From DTU015 sp964641455 (GTDB lineage Bacteria > Bacillota > Sulfobacillia > Fermentithermobacillales > Fermentithermobacillaceae), in assembly GCA_964641455.1 (NCBI GenBank), contig CAZXLH010000001.1:62001-126000 (forward strand): a stretch of 64,000 bases of DNA, given 5' to 3'. Positions within the stretch are counted from its first letter, which is position 1. The number at the start of each line of letters is the position of its first letter. A program made the translations under genes and the position numbers. The notes beneath the pieces were generated by a model. It had not been told where the DNA came from and did not search any database. It was given only the letters and a program-made list of their open reading frames with translations. Shown here piece after piece: positions 61,865-64,000 of this stretch.

Positions 61865-62707
61865 ATGAGAAAAGTGAAAGTGGTAACAGATAGTTCTTCA
61901 GGCCTTCCCAAGGATGTCGAGAAACAATATGAAATATCTGTGGTCCCTATCCCCATTCAAGTAGGGGAGCAATCTTTTAAAGAAGGTGTTGATCTATCTG
62001 CAGAGGAATTTTACGAGCGGTTAGACGGTAACATCATGCCCAAAACTTCCAGCCCGTCGCCTGGGGATTTTATCGAAGTGTACAGGCGGTTGGCTAAGAT
62101 ATCAGATGAAGTTATTTCGATTCACGTCACTGCAAAGGGAAGCGGAACATGCCAGTCGGCCAAAGTTGCTGCAGATTCAATAGCTGATAAAATGCGTATA
62201 TGCATATACGATTCTAATACTGTTTCCATGGGAGCCGGTTTTTTGTCTATAGAAGCCGCTAAGGCTGCTTTTGAAGGCCTAAGCCTTAGCCAGATTAGAG
62301 AACGGCTCGATGCTCTCAAATCCAAGATTAAAGCTTTTGTGGCCATACCAACACTGAAGTACCTTCAAAAGAGCGGGAGGCTCAGCCACGGGCAGGCAAT
62401 ATTCGGTTCTATTTTGTCTATAAAACCTGTGATTGAAGTCAAAGATGGCATACTTCAGGTAGTGGATAGGGCCCGGAGTTATCCAAGAGCGCTGGAAAGA
62501 GTAGTTGAATTGGCTGCAAACGCAGTAGCCAATATTCCCACCCGAGTTGCAGTAATGCACGCCAATAGTTATGACGAAGCAGTGAAATTTGCTGAGCAAT
62601 TAAAGGAGCGCATTAATATCAAACAACTCATCATAGAAGAAGTGGGAGTTTCTTTGGCTCTCCACGGTGGCCCAGGGATGATTGGAGTCATACTTTTGCC
62701 TGATTAA
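61865..62707 (+). CDS. DegV family fatty-acid-binding protein (FakB-like)
   Basis: A 280-aa DegV protein that binds a fatty acid for phosphorylation by FakA. The N-terminal KVVTDSSSGLP, the TSSPSPGDFIEVY segment, and the IPTLKYLQKSGRLS motif near 160-173 are characteristic, and the C-terminal SLALHGGPGMIGVILLPD closes the family domain. ATG lies 79 bases after the hydrolase gene, behind GAGGGGGATGGTGG. FakA is not in the window. Confidence 0.93.
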   Translation: MRKVKVVTDSSSGLPKDVEKQYEISVVPIPIQVGEQSFKEGVDLSAEEFYERLDGNIMPKTSSPSPGDFIEVYRRLAKISDEVISIHVTAKGSGTCQSAKVAADSIADKMRICIYDSNTVSMGAGFLSIEAAKAAFEGLSLSQIRERLDALKSKIKAFVAIPTLKYLQKSGRLSHGQAIFGSILSIKPVIEVKDGILQVVDRARSYPRALERVVELAANAVANIPTRVAVMHANSYDEAVKFAEQLKERINIKQLIIEEVGVSLALHGGPGMIGVILLPD

Positions 62708-62739
62708 TGGCTTTGCAGCGGTTTTGAGTTTTGAATAAG

Positions 62740-63456
62740 CTACTTATCAAGCAGTTTCTTGAAGTTTTCAGGTTGTATTCGAAAGTGTGCTTTAACGCCT
62801 CCGGGCCAGTAACCCAGGGCATTGTTTTCGCCAGGGTATTTAGAGCCGTGATGCAGTATTTTAGGAACTCCGTTGCGAAACCTTTTGTCAGATACAATGC
62901 CGATATGGTCATAGCCACGGCCCAATATCACAATGTCGCCGGGTTGCCATTGTTTGAGGTTTTCAGGGTCCCAGGGTTTTACTTCGTTTGTTAAAACCCT
63001 TGCGTGACGCTCAAAAAATACGTAAAGGTTGGGAACGCGGCGAAAATCAATGTTTGGATCGGGAGTGTTGTTGACTCTGGGGTATTCTTGGGCCCGGGAA
63101 GCAATGTCCTTATCTATCATAGACTTAAGGTCGAAACCGGCGTACTCAAAAGCCCGCCAAACCAGATCCGTACACACCCCTTCATCATCCGGAGGGTAAC
63201 CTCCTGCATAATATGCACTCTTATAAATTGGTTTCGCGTCGACCTGGGCCCTGGCACCTTCAACCAGGTCGACGGCGTCATCTTTGCCATTTCCGTTTTG
63301 ATCGTGGCCAATCGGAATAACTTCTATTTCCATGGGAGGCCTAATTAGCATGCTAATCAGTTGCCCTACATCCATACCGCATTTGCCGGTTATCCAACAA
63401 GCGAGTATAACGCTTATGGAAAGGGCTAATAGTATTAGGCCCGGTTTTCTATGCAT
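62740..63456 (-). CDS. DUF1287 protein with a calcium-loop-like insert, membrane-anchored
   Basis: A 238-aa protein with an N-terminal signal/anchor (about 5-28) and a DUF1287 domain from about 65 to the end (YYAGGYPPDDEGVCTDLVWRAF, QPGDIVILGRGYDHIGIVSDK, HHGSKYPGENN). A cysteine (DEGVCTD) followed by histidines gives an NlpC/P60- or amidase-like arrangement. Between anchor and domain is DQNGNGKDDAVD, which matches the D-x-N-x-NG-x-x-D calcium loop of EF-hand/dockerin type. ATG is the second codon of the frame; a TTG precedes it. Probably acts on cell-wall or extracellular substrate. Confidence 0.8.
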   Translation of the reverse strand: MHRKPGLILLALSISVILACWITGKCGMDVGQLISMLIRPPMEIEVIPIGHDQNGNGKDDAVDLVEGARAQVDAKPIYKSAYYAGGYPPDDEGVCTDLVWRAFEYAGFDLKSMIDKDIASRAQEYPRVNNTPDPNIDFRRVPNLYVFFERHARVLTNEVKPWDPENLKQWQPGDIVILGRGYDHIGIVSDKRFRNGVPKILHHGSKYPGENNALGYWPGGVKAHFRIQPENFKKLLDK

Positions 63457-63570
63457 CAACCTTACCTCTTATTGAGATGTATTGAGATATATCTGACATT
63501 ATGTTACCGGAAGTTTCTTGCTTCAGGCAACATTACTTCGCGACGGCAAAATAGGTTGGCTGCGAACGGC

Positions 63571-64000
63571 TTAGTTGCCGCCTCCGGGAACCGGAATAGG
63601 GAAGTACTTATCCCACGGGCTGAAAACTCCTTCCGAAAAGTTGCCGGCTTCGTTGCTGCGAAAGGCACACAATATTTCTTCAGGCCGACCCTCGTCAGTG
63701 ATTTGCCCATCTACAAGCAAGACAATCCTGTCTGATACATCACGTGCAAACGACAGCTCGTGTGTCACTACAAGCATAGTCATCCCCTCAGATGCAAGGC
63801 TGCGCATAACTTCCAGAACTTCGCCTACAAGCCCCGGGTCCAGGGCTGAAGTCGCTTCATCAAACAACATTACGTCTGGTTGCATTGCCAGGGCTCTTGC
63901 TATTGCCACACGTTGTTTCTGCCCTCCTGAAAGTTTGCTGGGATAAACGTTGGCTTTGTCAGATAGCCCTACTTTGGACAGCAGTGAGTACCCCAGTGAC
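63571..64000 (-). CDS. polar amino-acid ABC transporter ATP-binding protein (partial, N-terminus beyond window)
   Basis: The frame runs off the right edge. Read from the edge it begins SLGYSLLSKVGLSDKANVYP, then the signature LSGGQKQRVAIARALA, Walker B VMLFDEATSALDP and the H-loop VVTHELSFARDVSD, the wording of GlnQ/HisP-type importers. Walker A and Q-loop lie outside the window. The C-terminus is about 15 residues longer than usual (SPWDKYFPIPVPGGGN). An ATG at 63909 is internal, not the start. Permease and binding protein are expected beyond the edge. Confidence 0.9.
   Translation of the reverse strand, partial: SLGYSLLSKVGLSDKANVYPSKLSGGQKQRVAIARALAMQPDVMLFDEATSALDPGLVGEVLEVMRSLASEGMTMLVVTHELSFARDVSDRIVLLVDGQITDEGRPEEILCAFRSNEAGNFSEGVFSPWDKYFPIPVPGGGN

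Overview
The window is 64 kb of a draft bacterial chromosome, with two 100-base runs of N that are scaffold gaps. It looks like an anaerobic, spore-forming member of the Firmicutes (Bacillota), on the clostridial side. The evidence is a CotF-type spore coat protein, a PdaB-type sporulation deacetylase, a Rex redox repressor, strong GGAGG ribosome binding sites, frequent GTG and TTG starts, a biotin-dependent Na+-pumping acyl-CoA decarboxylase and an HspR-dnaK-grpE heat-shock operon. Base composition looks mid-40s percent GC by eye. I cannot name a genus. No rRNA, tRNA, CRISPR array, transposase or prophage gene was seen.

Layout. 1-12 kb: tail of hisS, aspS, an ECF sigma factor with its membrane anti-sigma factor, polA-coaE, a thioredoxin, threonine aldolase-rarA, two small proteins, and an AI-2E family transporter that appears to start at CTG. 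12.7-13.4 kb: degenerate 12-bp repeats, then a 53-bp tandem array broken by a gap. 13.4-18.9 kb: 3-hydroxybutyryl-CoA dehydrogenase, an adenosine-specific kinase family protein, an AbrB/PIN toxin-antitoxin pair, a glutaredoxin-like protein, CotF and glutamate dehydrogenase. 18.9-24.2 kb: a repeat-rich gene-free kilobase with a gap, a TPP riboswitch controlling thiT-thiN, pdaB, and a four-gene operon of small membrane proteins, a YbaB/EbfC-like protein and an unknown protein.

24.5-37.4 kb: a divergent M19 dipeptidase, a glycerate kinase-Nudix fusion, two exported or membrane-anchored unknown proteins with an orphan MacB/LolD-type ATPase, an Lgt-like protein, a five-domain c-di-GMP enzyme, cca, and a HepS1-like membrane protein. 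37.5-46.9 kb: rex, the methylmalonyl-CoA decarboxylase operon (alpha, gamma, biotin carrier, beta) followed by a B12-binding mutase subunit and meaB, then hspR-dnaK-grpE. 47-57.2 kb: a sugar island with a BadF-type kinase, two GH4 glycosidases, a PIG-L deacetylase, a heterodimeric ABC exporter and a frameshifted GPH-type sugar symporter. 57.5-64 kb: mnmA, a CBS-ACT protein, a ferritin-like protein, a beta-lactamase-fold hydrolase, DegV, a DUF1287 protein and a truncated amino-acid ABC ATPase.

How the genes fit together. The decarboxylase operon would turn (S)-methylmalonyl-CoA into propionyl-CoA while exporting Na+. The B12 subunit and MeaB supply and protect methylmalonyl-CoA mutase, whose large catalytic subunit is not in the window. 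Hbd, Gdh and Rex fit amino-acid or acyl-CoA fermentation. The sugar island fits uptake and breakdown of N-acetylated glycosides without a PTS.

The most unusual material is: the YbaB-like operon; a habit of short in-frame or 12-bp-period repeats in loops of housekeeping enzymes and in gene-free stretches; the 53-bp alternating array with palindromic cores; a probable CTG start; and an M19 protein that has lost two metal ligands.
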